A stretch of DNA of 64,000 nt, taken from positions 2,294,001 through 2,358,000 of the forward strand of contig NZ_CP119145.1 in assembly GCF_029167625.1 (NCBI RefSeq), given 5' to 3'. Positions 52,605-63,714 of this stretch are shown in pieces. A program made the translations under genes and the position numbers. Numbering within the stretch: the stretch's first letter is position 1; every line of letters begins with the position of its first letter. This DNA is from Streptomyces sp. AM 4-1-1 (GTDB lineage Bacteria; Actinomycetota; Actinomycetes; Streptomycetales; Streptomycetaceae). Below the pieces are notes generated by a model. It saw only the letters and a program-made list of their open reading frames with translations. It ran no database searches and had not been told where the DNA came from.

Positions 52605-53063
52605 TCAGAGGCGGGTCACCGGCAGTCCGGGGCCCGGCAGGGCGCGCATCGGGTGCCAGAGTTCCTGGGCGCACCCGGGTCTCGCCCGCCAGAGGACGCC
52701 GTCCGGATGGTGCAGCACGGCGGTGATCTCGTCCGGCGTCGGCGGTTCGGCGTTGCCCCGGAGGTAGACGGACCGCAGCCCCAGATTGCGCAGCCGGGTC
52801 AGCGCGCGGGACCGGTTGACCGCGTGCACCAGGACGCGTACGGAGCCATCGGTGGCCATGACGCCGGCCCGGCCCTCCCAGCCGAACCGGCCCTCCCAGT
52901 CGGCCTGACCCTGCCGGGCCGTCCGGCCCTCCCCCGTCGCCCGGACCGCGCCGTCGGCCGTTCCCCGGGCCGCTCGGCCCGGCGCCGTGCCGGTCGGGCC
53001 GGGCAGGGTGAGTGCCACCACCACGCTGCCGCTCGGCAGTGTGCAGAATCCTCCACCAGCCAT
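52605..53063 (-). CDS. Hypothetical protein
   Basis: 152 residues. The central third is Arg/Gly/Ala-rich low complexity; the C-terminal ~80 (VRVLVHAVNRSRALTRLRNL, EPPTPDEITAVLHHPDGVLW) look genuinely coding and ordered. No family recognised. ATG 53063 is preceded by GGAG at 4-7 bases. Confidence 0.7.
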   Translation of the reverse strand: MAGGGFCTLPSGSVVVALTLPGPTGTAPGRAARGTADGAVRATGEGRTARQGQADWEGRFGWEGRAGVMATDGSVRVLVHAVNRSRALTRLRNLGLRSVYLRGNAEPPTPDEITAVLHHPDGVLWRARPGCAQELWHPMRALPGPGLPVTRL

Positions 53064-53184
53064 GCTCCGCGCTCCCGTAAGACATCGTGTCAATAAGATG
53101 TGGACAGGACGCACCTAAACACGATCGGCCGCCGCCCACCAGTGGGCGACGGCCGATCATGGCCTGACCTGCGCTGTCAGTTGA

Positions 53185-55584
53185 TCACCAGCGCGAGGGG
53201 GTGACCAGCAGGGTCATCGACGAGCCGTTGAGCGGCTCGCTGAGGATGCTGATCCGGGTGTTGGTGTCAGGAACCTTCACGCTTCCGGTCGGGTTCTCGG
53301 CGTACCAGTAGGTACCCCGGTGGTCGTCGAAGTACGGGACTCCGAGCTGCGACTTGATCTTCACCGCGACATCGGCGTTGTGCAGCGTGAAGCTGTCGGT
53401 CGGCCACCAGCTGAACGGAGCGTCGAACGGCTGGATCTTGTTCCTGATGACCGTGCCGTCCTTCCACTTCAACGGCTTGGCGTGCGCGTCGACCGGAAGG
53501 ATCAGGCCCTTGCCCGGGTGGGCGGAGACGTTGTTGTCCTTCTGCGAGGTGTCCCACAGCCAGACGAGCAGACCGTTCTGGTACGGGTAGTGCTCGACCC
53601 ACTTGGGCCGCGTGGTCGAGAAGCCGAAGTTGTACGGACCGGTCTTGAGCTGCTGGTCGTACGAGACGTACTGACGGTTCTCGGCCAGGTAGTACTGCGG
53701 GTAGTTCTTGGTGAAGGACTCGCCCACCCGCGTGAAGCCCTTGGCGGTCCAGCCGTTGTCGTCGCCCTCGGCGTTGTCCGAGAACAGCGTGGCGCCGTCG
53801 GCGGTGACCGAGATGGTGTCGGCCGCGAAGCCCACCCCGCCCGCGCCGCCGTCGGTGGCGTAGCGGAAGCGGATGTCGATCTTCTTGCCCGCGTAGGCGT
53901 TCAGCGGGAAGGAGAGCTTCTGGTAGGCGCCGGAGACGTCCGTCAGGGCCGGCTTGTCACTGGCGTCGCGCGGGAGCGCCTTGCCGTTGGCCGTGCCGTC
54001 GAGCGTGGTCCAGCTGGTGCCGCCGTTCTCCGACACCTCGGTGTAGAGGAAGTCGTAGTCCTTCTCGATGTCCCACCAGCCGGCGAGGTCCAGGGAGGCC
54101 GTGGACTTGCCGGTCAGGTCGACCGAGCGGGTCAGCGTGTTGGAGAGGTTGTCGCCCGCGCCGCTCCACCACTGCTTCGAGCCCTCGGCGGGCTTGGTGA
54201 CAGCGGTGCTGACGGCCTTCTCGGGCAGCTCGACGACGAGCGCCTGCTTGTCCTTGGTGTTGTACTCCGAGACGCCCAGCTTGTGCGTGGACGTCTTCGC
54301 GGCCTTGGCCGTGCCGTAGTTGAGCCAGCCGAGCTGGAGCTTGTCCCAGGCGGTCATGTCGCCGGGCGTGTCACCGATCTGGCCCTGGCCGGTGCCGAGC
54401 CAGGAACCCGCGGACATCAGCGACCAGAAACCGACCGAGTTCTCGGCGGTGTTCGTGGTGTCGTAGAGGTCGGGCAGACCCAGGTCGTGGGCGTACTCGT
54501 GGGCGAAGACGCCCAGGCCGCCGTTCTCGGGCTGCGCGGTGTAGTCACCGACCCAGATGCCGGTGTCGCCGATCTGCACACCACCGGCCTTGTTGTCGGC
54601 CGGACCGGTCGCCCCGGCGTTGGTGCCGTACGCGTACCAGCGGTGCGCCCAGATCGCGTTGGTGCCCTCGACGCCGCCGCCGGCGGACTCGTCCTCACCC
54701 GCGTGGACGATCTGGAAGTGGTCGATGTAGCCGTCCGGCTCGTTGAAGTCGCCGTCGTTGTCGTAGTCGTTGCGGTCCCACTGGTCGTACTGCGCCAGGT
54801 CCGCCTTGATCTGCGCGTCCGTCCGGCCCTTGGCCTTCTGGTCCGCGGCCCAGGCGTTCACTCCGTCGGCGACCATGTCCCACGCGTTGGCGCAGTTGGA
54901 CGATCCGCAGTAGTTGGAGCCGTAGCGGGCCTCGTTGTACGGGACCTTGACCCAGTCGGAGACCTCACCGTCGACCGAGTAGCGTCCGGAGGACGTCTTC
55001 TCGTAGTAGGTCTTCAGGGAGTCCTTGCCGCTGCCCTGGCCGAAGTACAGGTCCTGGAAGTGCTTCTGGTTGTAGTCCTTCTGCCAGGCGGTGCTGTTGT
55101 CCTTCTTCGGGTCGGGCTTGGCGATCCCGTTGTGCAGCGGGCCGGGCGTGCCGCCGTACTTCTTGACGGGCGGCTTCGGGCCGTCGCCGTCGGGGTCGTA
55201 CATGGTGGTGTTGTCGACCTTGTCACCGAACTCCACCAGGACGGTGAAGATCTTGTCGGTCTTCTCGCGGCCCAGCTCGACGTACTTCTTGTCGGCGAGC
55301 TTGACGACCTTGGAGCCGCCGCGCGTCGTCACCTGCTTCTCGCCGGATATGACCTGCTCCAGGGCGGCCTGGCGCTGGGCGTCCTGCTGCTTGCTGTAGG
55401 GGCCGTCCAGGTTGTGGGCGCCCCCCTTGGCCGAGCCCGGGTCATGGGCGTCGGCGATGGAGGTTCCGGCTTCCGGTGCCTTGCCATCCGCCTGTGCGGT
55501 GGCGAAAGCTGACCCTGTGGCAGCTGTGGCGGCCATGACCGCCACAACCGCCGTGGCGCGAAGCGCCCGTCTCTTGATGGTCAC
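53185..55584 (-). CDS. Secreted M6 metalloprotease (immune inhibitor A-like)
   Basis: 799 residues. Signal peptide (MTIKRRALRATAVVAVMAAT, Ala-rich), propeptide, and zinc motif VFAHEYAHDLGLPDLYD (~357-373, HExxHxxGxxD). A C-terminal jelly-roll-like region (LDLAGWWDIEKDYDFLYTEV) is followed by the InhA-type end. Extracellular proteolysis in development or nutrient release. GTG 55584 has GGAGG 10 bases upstream. Confidence 0.94.
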   Translation of the reverse strand: MTIKRRALRATAVVAVMAATAATGSAFATAQADGKAPEAGTSIADAHDPGSAKGGAHNLDGPYSKQQDAQRQAALEQVISGEKQVTTRGGSKVVKLADKKYVELGREKTDKIFTVLVEFGDKVDNTTMYDPDGDGPKPPVKKYGGTPGPLHNGIAKPDPKKDNSTAWQKDYNQKHFQDLYFGQGSGKDSLKTYYEKTSSGRYSVDGEVSDWVKVPYNEARYGSNYCGSSNCANAWDMVADGVNAWAADQKAKGRTDAQIKADLAQYDQWDRNDYDNDGDFNEPDGYIDHFQIVHAGEDESAGGGVEGTNAIWAHRWYAYGTNAGATGPADNKAGGVQIGDTGIWVGDYTAQPENGGLGVFAHEYAHDLGLPDLYDTTNTAENSVGFWSLMSAGSWLGTGQGQIGDTPGDMTAWDKLQLGWLNYGTAKAAKTSTHKLGVSEYNTKDKQALVVELPEKAVSTAVTKPAEGSKQWWSGAGDNLSNTLTRSVDLTGKSTASLDLAGWWDIEKDYDFLYTEVSENGGTSWTTLDGTANGKALPRDASDKPALTDVSGAYQKLSFPLNAYAGKKIDIRFRYATDGGAGGVGFAADTISVTADGATLFSDNAEGDDNGWTAKGFTRVGESFTKNYPQYYLAENRQYVSYDQQLKTGPYNFGFSTTRPKWVEHYPYQNGLLVWLWDTSQKDNNVSAHPGKGLILPVDAHAKPLKWKDGTVIRNKIQPFDAPFSWWPTDSFTLHNADVAVKIKSQLGVPYFDDHRGTYWYAENPTGSVKVPDTNTRISILSEPLNGSSMTLLVTPSRW

Positions 55585-55648
55585 TTGATGCAGTCCTCCC
55601 CGGCGCCCGCGTCAGCGGCCGAGGGTGGAGGGGCCGCGCGCGGTTACG

Positions 55649-55717
55649 CGTCACAAGTGACGACATTTGATCGGAGTTGGAAGAGAAAAGACAGATCTTG
55701 ACTTGGACACACCAAGT
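55649..55717. promoter_or_regulatory. Palindromes in M6 protease upstream region
   Basis: CGTCAC-AA-GTGACG (55649-55662) and ACTTGG-ACACA-CCAAGT (55701-55717). Both lie within 135 bp of the protease start and may be operators; the rest of 55585-55986 shows no gene. Confidence 0.5.
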
Positions 55718-55986
55718 GCACTATGCGGGGGCGAGTCTCCGGTATGCGAACGCCCTCAAGTGTCCGCATACAGGACAACCGGCGCACGCGAACAACGGTT
55801 CGGAATTTTCCGTGACCCAGTGCGCCCCCCGTGCACCGGTACGGAGGGTTAGGTCACGCTTACCACCCGTCCCGGTCGGGCATCTCCGTCGTAGAGTCGA
55901 TTGACAGTACGACCGCGTTGCACGACCGCGGCGAGACACCGCGGTGAGAGACCGACCCACCCGACGTCCCGAGGACGGAAATCGCC

Positions 55987-56328
55987 ATGCCGCGTCCGAC
56001 TGCCGCACAGTTCTTCTACGGTTCGGTCACCGTCGTCGCCTCGACCCTCGCGATGCTGCTGCTGTCCCGCACGTCCTCAGGTGCCGGGGTGGCCGTCATC
56101 TGCGTGGCGGCCCTCGCCCTCGGACTGCTCGTGGCCATGACCGTGCCCCTGCCAGGCCGGGCGAGGACGGCGCGGGCGGGCACCACGGCCCGTACGGCCC
56201 GTACCACCGCGGCGACCACCGCCACCGCCGACGCCGCCCCGGGCCGGACCCCCGGCGCACGCGCCGAGGTGCGGACCGGCGCACGGACTCCGGCCGACCG
56301 GATCGGGCACCACTCGCTGCGGCGCTGA
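55987..56328 (+). CDS. Small membrane protein with Ala/Thr/Arg-rich tail
   Basis: 113 residues: two hydrophobic segments (FFYGSVTVVASTLAMLLLS; AVICVAALALGLLVAMTV) and a ~60-residue disordered basic tail. GAGGACGGA precedes ATG 55987. No family recognised. Confidence 0.65.
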   Translation: MPRPTAAQFFYGSVTVVASTLAMLLLSRTSSGAGVAVICVAALALGLLVAMTVPLPGRARTARAGTTARTARTTAATTATADAAPGRTPGARAEVRTGARTPADRIGHHSLRR

Positions 56329-56395
56329 GAGCCCACCGCCGACACCCGCGCCGCCGAGGTCACCTGGCGCCACCGGGCCACCGGAGCGCCCCGGT

Positions 56396-57070
56396 TCAGC
56401 GGGCCTGCACCACCACCGTCTTCGCGGCCTTGTCCTGGAGACCCTGCCGGTACGGCTTGTCGGTGAACATCAGCACGATGTTGATGAGCCACCACAGACA
56501 CGGACAGCACAACAGCGCGGGCAGCCACAGCACCACGGCCCGGACGAAGGACGTCCGCGTCTCCGGCACCCTGCCGTCGCTGAGCATCGCGACCCGCAGC
56601 TTCATCAGCCGCTTGCCGATGGTCCGCCCGTCCTTGTGGGTGAGATACGTGTCGTACGCGACGTAGATCGCGAGGCCGATCAGCGACCAGATCAGCTGAT
56701 GGCCGTTGTACGTCTGGTTGAAGGCCCCGGAGACGCTGTTGTCGTTGTTGTCCGACGACATGTCGATCGCGCCGCCGAAGATCAGCGAGATCAGATACAG
56801 CGGGATCGAGATGATCAGGAAGTCGACCAGCCGCGCCACGATCCGCCTGCCCGGTTCGGCGAGCGGCGGCATCCCCGCCAGCGGGTCCACTCCCCCGTAC
56901 GGGCCCCCGCCGTAGGAACCGGGGCCGTACGGCGGTGGCGGAGGCGGGGGTGGCGGCGTCGCGCCGCCGAACGGGGACCCGGCCGGCGGCGACGGTGGTT
57001 CCTGCGGCCTCTTGCGGAACGGATCATCGTCCTCGGGCGGCTGGCCGGACGCCGGCTGATCGTTGCTCAT
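56396..57070 (-). CDS. RDD family membrane protein
   Basis: 224 residues. A Pro-rich N-terminal ~75 residues (run of nine Pro near 36-44) and an RDD domain: RIVARLVDFLIISIPLYLIS (Arg..Asp), later HKDGRTIGKRLMKLRVAML, three to four membrane helices. Role unknown; some RDD proteins are Na+/H+ antiporters. Confidence 0.88.
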   Translation of the reverse strand: MSNDQPASGQPPEDDDPFRKRPQEPPSPPAGSPFGGATPPPPPPPPPYGPGSYGGGPYGGVDPLAGMPPLAEPGRRIVARLVDFLIISIPLYLISLIFGGAIDMSSDNNDNSVSGAFNQTYNGHQLIWSLIGLAIYVAYDTYLTHKDGRTIGKRLMKLRVAMLSDGRVPETRTSFVRAVVLWLPALLCCPCLWWLINIVLMFTDKPYRQGLQDKAAKTVVVQAR

Positions 57071-57243
57071 GGGGGCAGTGCATCCCGGCCGACCGGCCCC
57101 CGCAAGGGCTCAGGTGCGTTCGGGGGACGGCCGGCGTCCGACTGCCCTCGTCCGACGTCCGCACACCCGACGCCCCCTCACCCTGCCACCCCCCGAAGGC
57201 TCTCGGCGCGCCGTCACCCGACGGCCACTCACCCGACGGGGCG

Positions 57244-59313
57244 TCACTCCCCCGTGCCACGGCCCGCGACGAAGGTGTGCGCCACCTTGTCGTGCCAGCA
57301 CTGGCGCCACGGCCGGTCGATGAGGCACCACAGCGCGTCGAACACCCCGATCCCCGCCACCCCCAGCACGCCCTGGAACAGCCAGCGGCGCAGCGCGGCC
57401 CCGAAGGCGGGCGACTCGTGGGACTCGATGTCCCGTACGTCGAGACCGCAGAGCTTCTTGCCGAGCGTGCGCCCCCACCTGGCGGTCGGAACGGCTTCCA
57501 GCACGACCCCGAACACCAGGAACGCGGCGACGACTCCGCCGAACAGCCCGGCCGTGGTCGAGTCCACCAGCCAGACGGTGACCGTCTCGCCGGACAACCG
57601 GGCCGCTTCGATCTTCTCGTCGACGTGGTCCATCGCCCGGGTGGCGAGCGGGAATCCGGCCGCCCCGGTGAGCGCTGCCAGCACGACCGCGTCGACGGCC
57701 CGGGCCGCGAACCGCCTGCCGAGCCCGGCGGGACGCGCCGACGCCTGGGCACGGGCGGCCTGGAGGAACGGGTCCTCGACCGGGGGCTTCCACGGGACGA
57801 CGGGCTGATCGGACCGGCCGGACCGATCGGACCGCGGAGCCGGATGCGGCCGCGGGTGCGCCGGGGACTGGACCTGCGGTGACTGCTGGACCTGCGGTGA
57901 CTGTTGGGCCTGCGGTTGCTGCTGGACCTGCGGTGACTGCTGGACCTGCGGTGACTGCTGGGCCTGCGGTTGCTGCTGGGCCTGGTCGGGTCGGGCGAGC
58001 TGGTGGACCTGCTGCGCCCAGGGCGTGGCAGAGGCCGGGCCCGTACCGGCGCGCGGCTGCGGGGGCCGGCGGAGCGCGGGCCGGGAGTCGGCGGAATCGG
58101 CGGAGGCGGGGAGTTGCGGGGTGGTGGGCGCGATGGAGGCGGGCGGCTGCGAGACGGTCGGACCGGCCTGGGCGGGCGTGGTCCGCATCGGCGGCATCGC
58201 GGCGTCGGCGGGCGCGGGACCCGTGCCGGCGCCCTGGCCGCCCCCGGGACGCCCCTGCCGGTCGGCCCGCAGCGTGACCGTGCCGTCGGACACCCGGTTG
58301 CTACCGTCCCGCATCCCGGGGAACGCGTCGCGTCGCGGGCCGTGCGCATCCTGCGGACCCGGCAGGGCCTGCGGGGAGGGCGGGGAGGGCAGGGCCTGCG
58401 GGGCGGGCCGGCCCGGGAGCGCCTGCGGGCCGTGCGTGCCCGGGAGGACCGCGCCCGGGAGGGCCTGAGGCCCTTGCGGGCTCTGCTGTCCCTGGGGGCC
58501 TTGCGGAGCCGCCGGGATGGCGGGGGTCGCGGGGGTGACAGGGGTTCCCGGAGCGGCCGGAGCAGGGGTACGGGGATCGGCGGGCACACCGGTGGCCGGT
58601 GCGCGCACGAAGGGCGCGCGGCGGTCGGCCGGTCCGGTGTCGGCGGGCGCGCGGACGACGGGCGCGCGGTCAGCCGAAAAGCCGTCCGCGGGCGCGCGGT
58701 CGGCCGGTGCTCGACCGACCGGACCACCGTCCACGGCCGCCCGGCCGTCCGGTGCGCGATCGGAGTGCGCCGCACCGGACGGTGTCCGGTCGACAGGCGC
58801 CGCACCGGACGGTGTGCGCGCGTCCGGGACCGGGGCGGAACCCCCTTGCCCGGACGGCCCGTTGCCGCCCCAGGAGACGCGGCGGTCCTGGTCCGCGCCG
58901 AAGCCCGCCTGCCGGGAGGTGTCCGCCTGCCAGGAGGGCGCCGGTTCCGGGCGTGCTCCGGTGACCGGCTCCTCGTCGAGGAAGACCGGACCCGTCTCGT
59001 CCACCGGGCCCGGAGCCTGGCCCGGTGCCGGACGGGAATCGTGGAGCGGTCGGCGCGGTTCCCGAGGCGGCCCCTGACGCTGTTCACGGCGTGCCTCGTC
59101 GCCGATCTCCGCCGCCCGGCCGGGCGGTCGGGGCGCGGAGGGGCCCGGCCCGGTCGTGGACGGCGGGTCAGGCTGGGGCGGGGCGGGCCGGCTCGTGCCG
59201 GGCACCCACGCGGCGCCGTTCCAGTAGCGGACGTATCCGGGGATGGACGGGTCGGGGTAGTACCCCTCGCGGGGGCTTTCGTCACCGGGTGCCGGGGTTG
59301 GGGCGCTCATCAC
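57244..59313 (-). CDS. RDD family protein with long disordered region and DUF2510
   Basis: 689 residues. An N-terminal DUF2510 motif (GYYPDPSIPGYVRYWNGAAW, ~18-37) is followed by ~470 residues of Pro/Ala/Gly/Gln low complexity, with a Gln-rich array of short Q-Q-S-P-Q-V units near 445-480, then an RDD domain (GLGRRFAARAVDAVVLAALT, ~545 on; TLGKKLCGLDVRDIES). The DUF2510-disorder-RDD layout is common in actinobacteria. Paralogue of the preceding gene. Confidence 0.88.
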   Translation of the reverse strand: MMSAPTPAPGDESPREGYYPDPSIPGYVRYWNGAAWVPGTSRPAPPQPDPPSTTGPGPSAPRPPGRAAEIGDEARREQRQGPPREPRRPLHDSRPAPGQAPGPVDETGPVFLDEEPVTGARPEPAPSWQADTSRQAGFGADQDRRVSWGGNGPSGQGGSAPVPDARTPSGAAPVDRTPSGAAHSDRAPDGRAAVDGGPVGRAPADRAPADGFSADRAPVVRAPADTGPADRRAPFVRAPATGVPADPRTPAPAAPGTPVTPATPAIPAAPQGPQGQQSPQGPQALPGAVLPGTHGPQALPGRPAPQALPSPPSPQALPGPQDAHGPRRDAFPGMRDGSNRVSDGTVTLRADRQGRPGGGQGAGTGPAPADAAMPPMRTTPAQAGPTVSQPPASIAPTTPQLPASADSADSRPALRRPPQPRAGTGPASATPWAQQVHQLARPDQAQQQPQAQQSPQVQQSPQVQQQPQAQQSPQVQQSPQVQSPAHPRPHPAPRSDRSGRSDQPVVPWKPPVEDPFLQAARAQASARPAGLGRRFAARAVDAVVLAALTGAAGFPLATRAMDHVDEKIEAARLSGETVTVWLVDSTTAGLFGGVVAAFLVFGVVLEAVPTARWGRTLGKKLCGLDVRDIESHESPAFGAALRRWLFQGVLGVAGIGVFDALWCLIDRPWRQCWHDKVAHTFVAGRGTGE

Positions 59314-59522
59314 CGTGGTCCCGTATCTCTTCGAGGCCTCAATTCAAGGGTCCACATCTATCAGACGGCCGGCCACCCCCGGGCCCGTCCGCCCCTTCGG
59401 GCCGTCTTTCGGCCGCCGAGAAATTTCTTCCGTAAGTCGCGTAATAGGTGAGGGCGTGGGCTCTCTCCCTCTGTGCGGCCGGTCGTGGGACCGGCTCACG
59501 GACAACGGAAGGACGCGCACTC

Positions 59523-59999
59523 ATGCACACCGTCGTGGAACGTGAACTCGAACTGAGACTCGTGCTGTCGCCGGAACTCAGCATCCCGGTCCCCGCCCGG
59601 CTGACGTACCGCACGGCCGATCCGTACGCCGTGCACGCCACCTTCCACATCGGTTCGGAGTGTCCGGTGGAGTGGACCTTCGCCCGTGAACTGCTGGTGG
59701 AGGGCGTGTTCCGGCCGTGCGGGCACGGGGACGTGAGGGTCTGGCCGACCAAGGTCGGACAGCGTGGCGTCCTCTGTTTCGCGCTGACCTCCCCCGAGGG
59801 GGAGGCGCTGCTGGAGGCCCCGTCGGCGGCGGTGGCCGCGTGGGTGGAGCGGACGCTGCGGGTGGTGCCGCCCGGCACCGAGGGCGAACTGCTCGGCATC
59901 GACGACGGTCTCGCCCAACTCCTCGCCCCGCTCCCGGCGGACGATCCGTGGCTGAGCGACCCGTGGCCCTCGGAGGAGTCCGAGGACGGCGACGCGTGA
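59523..59999 (+). CDS. ssgG: SsgA-like sporulation protein (SsgG-type)
   Basis: 158 residues. YRTADPYAVHATFHIGSECP and VEWTFARELLVEG are SALP hallmarks. SsgG governs septum placement; this assignment rests on the neighbourhood resemblance to SCO2925 as recalled. ATG 59523 has GGAAGGA ~10 bases upstream. Confidence 0.85.
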   Translation: MHTVVERELELRLVLSPELSIPVPARLTYRTADPYAVHATFHIGSECPVEWTFARELLVEGVFRPCGHGDVRVWPTKVGQRGVLCFALTSPEGEALLEAPSAAVAAWVERTLRVVPPGTEGELLGIDDGLAQLLAPLPADDPWLSDPWPSEESEDGDA

Positions 60000-60111
60000 C
60001 GCCATCCGTCCTCCTCCTCAGCGCCGCACGCGCACGCGCCGCACGCATCCGTCGGCAGGCGCTGCGGCGCGTCCCCCGACGGGCTCCGCCCGGTGGGGGA
60101 CGGAAGACGGG

Positions 60112-61479
60112 TCAGACGACCTTGCCCGGGTTGAGCAGCCCGAGCGGGTCGAAGGCCCGCTTGATGCTCCGGTGCAACTCGACGCCCACCTCGCCGAGTT
60201 CGCGTGCGAGCCAGTCCTTCTTCAGTACGCCGACGCCGTGTTCGCCGGTGATGGTGCCGCCCAGCTCCAGGCCGAGCGCCATGATCTCGTCGAAGGAGTC
60301 CCGGGCCCGCCGTGTCTCGTCGGCGTCGGCGGGGTCGAAGCAGACGACGGGGTGGGTGTTGCCGTCGCCGGCGTGGGCGCAGACGCCGATCGTGAGGTCG
60401 TACCTCCGGGCGACGGCCGCCGTCCCTTCGAGCATCGCGCCGAGCTTCGAGCGGGGCACGCAGACGTCGTCGACCATGGTGGCGGGCTTGATGGTCTCCA
60501 GGGCGGTGAGGGCCGTCCGCCGGGCCCGGAGCAGCAGCTCGGACTCGGCGGTGTCCTCGGCCGGGACCACTTCGGTGGCCCCGGCCTCGGTGCAGAGCGC
60601 GCCGACGGCGGCCAGGTCGGCCGCCGGGTCGGGGGTGTCGAAGGCGGCGAGCAGCAGTGCCTCGGTGGAATCGGGCAGGCCCATGGACATCGTCGCGTTG
60701 ACGGCCCGGACGCTCGTACGGTCCATCAGTTCGAGGAGTGACGGAGTGTGTCCGCGCTCCATGATCCGGCAGACCGCGTCGCACGCGGCGGCCACGGAGG
60801 GGAACTCCGCGGCGAGCGCCAGTTGGCGCGGCGGTCGGGGCCTCAGGGCGAGTACGGCCCGGACGATGACGCCGAGGCTGCCCTCGGAGCCGACGAACAG
60901 CCGGGTGAGGTCGTATCCGGCGACGCCCTTCGCGGTGCGGCGGCCGGTGGTGAGGAGCCGGCCGTCGGCGAGGACGACGTCCAGTCCGAGTACGTATTCG
61001 GCGGTCACTCCGTACTTCACGCAGCACAGGCCGCCGGACGCGGTGCCGATGTTGCCGCCGATGGTGCACGTCTCCCAGCTGGAGGGGTCCGGCGGGTAGC
61101 AGAGGCCGTGCTCGTTCGCCGCGCGGGAGAGCGCGGCGTTGACGACGCCCGGTTCGACGACGGCGATCCGGTCGACGGGGCTGATCTCCAGGATGCGGTC
61201 CATCCTGACCAGGGACAGCACGACGCAGCCGTCGGAGGCGTTGGCCGCGCCCGAGAGTCCGGTGCGGGCGCCCTGGGGGACGACCGGGACGCGCAGCGCG
61301 GTCGCGGTGCGCATGACGTGCTGGACCTCCTCGACCGTGCGGGGCAGGACCACGACGGCGGGGGCGCCCGCCTCGCAGAAGCTCGCCATGTCGTGCGCGT
61401 AGGAGGCGGTGATGTCCGGGTCGGTGATCAGGGCATCGGCAGGCAGGCCCGCGCACAGTCGTTCGAGGAGATCGTCCAC
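60112..61479 (-). CDS. FAD-linked oxidase, GlcD/D-lactate dehydrogenase-like
   Basis: 455 residues. PCMH-type FAD domain (VVPQGARTGLSGAANASDGC, ~70; SWETCTIGGNIGTASGGLCC, ~135) and C-terminal block GDGNTHPVVCFD and GTITGEHGVGVLKKDWL. Oxidises a 2-hydroxy acid such as glycolate or D-lactate; no GlcE/GlcF partners are adjacent. Confidence 0.92.
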   Translation of the reverse strand: MDDLLERLCAGLPADALITDPDITASYAHDMASFCEAGAPAVVVLPRTVEEVQHVMRTATALRVPVVPQGARTGLSGAANASDGCVVLSLVRMDRILEISPVDRIAVVEPGVVNAALSRAANEHGLCYPPDPSSWETCTIGGNIGTASGGLCCVKYGVTAEYVLGLDVVLADGRLLTTGRRTAKGVAGYDLTRLFVGSEGSLGVIVRAVLALRPRPPRQLALAAEFPSVAAACDAVCRIMERGHTPSLLELMDRTSVRAVNATMSMGLPDSTEALLLAAFDTPDPAADLAAVGALCTEAGATEVVPAEDTAESELLLRARRTALTALETIKPATMVDDVCVPRSKLGAMLEGTAAVARRYDLTIGVCAHAGDGNTHPVVCFDPADADETRRARDSFDEIMALGLELGGTITGEHGVGVLKKDWLARELGEVGVELHRSIKRAFDPLGLLNPGKVV

Positions 61480-61765
61480 GGTCCAAGACTGGCATCCGGG
61501 GCCAGGGGTGTGAACCCGTCAGCGGCAGCCTTCACCCAGTGCGGTGTGTTCTTATGACGGACGCAGAGTCATCGGTAGGGATGTCATGCCTCGGCAGCCC
61601 CAGGAGTCCCGCGAGCCGCGCCCGACGCGGTGCGGGGCGGCGCTCGGAGCCATGGCCGGCCCCGGCCCCGTGCCGACCGGCGGCGGACGCCGTGGTCGCC
61701 GTACCGGACGGCGGTGGTCCCGCGCCGCCACCCGCGCTCGTACCCGCGCCCGCCCGCCGCATCCG

Positions 61766-63019
<1,254 letters not shown>

Positions 63020-63033
63020 TCAGGAGGAGACCC

Positions 63034-63507
63034 ATGGCGATCGATCATCTGGACGGCCGGCTCATCGTGCTTCTGGCGCGTGAACCCAGGATCGGCGTCC
63101 TGGAGGCATCGCGCCGCCTGGGCGTGGCACGCGGGACCGTGCAGGCACGGCTCGACCGTCTTCAGTCGAATGGAGTCATCCGCGGATTCGGCCCCGCCGT
63201 CGATCCCGCCGCGCTCGGCTACCCCGTCACCGCGTTCGCGACGCTGGAGATCAAACAAGGCCAAGGGGCCGATGTGCGCGAGCACTTGGACGGCGTACCC
63301 GAGGTGCTGGAGCTGCACACCACCACCGGTCACGGCGACATGCTGTGCCGGCTGGTGGCCCGGTCCAACGCCGATCTTCAACGGGTGATCGACCTGGTTG
63401 TCGGTTTTGATGGCATTGTCCGGGCCTCCACGGCGATCGTCATGGAGAACCCTGTTCCGCTGCGCGTCATCCCGCTCGTGGAACAGGCCGCCGAGGACAC
63501 CGACTGA
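63034..63507 (+). CDS. Lrp/AsnC family regulator
   Basis: 157 residues. N-terminal HTH (LDGRLIVLLAREPRIGVLEA, LGVARGTVQARLDRLQSNG) and a RAM/AsnC effector domain (YPVTAFATLEIKQGQGADVR). Divergent from hppD, which it probably controls in response to tyrosine or a derivative. ATG 63034 follows AGGAGGAG. Confidence 0.92.
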   Translation: MAIDHLDGRLIVLLAREPRIGVLEASRRLGVARGTVQARLDRLQSNGVIRGFGPAVDPAALGYPVTAFATLEIKQGQGADVREHLDGVPEVLELHTTTGHGDMLCRLVARSNADLQRVIDLVVGFDGIVRASTAIVMENPVPLRVIPLVEQAAEDTD

Positions 63508-63714
63508 TCCGGTCGGGCGCGGTCCGTTCCGGCGATCCGGGCCGCGCCCGACCGGATCGCCGGACACCTGACCTGTCCGTCCGGACCACCCGTCCGGGCG
63601 GACACCCGGACCGGCCGGACGGCGGACCGGACCGGCCGACACCCGACCGGACCGGCCGACACCGGTCCGGTCGTTCGACCGACGGCTTGTCCATGGCACG
63701 CGAGGGGACGGCGA
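63508..63714. repeat. CGGACCGGCC-rich intergenic repeats
   Basis: Degenerate copies of GACCGGACCGGCCGACACC around 63600-63665; no gene seen. Confidence 0.7.

Noticed and set aside
55667..55904. Two short frames upstream of the M6 protease
   Set aside because: They overlap each other in different frames, lack ribosome sites and cover the palindromic promoter region.
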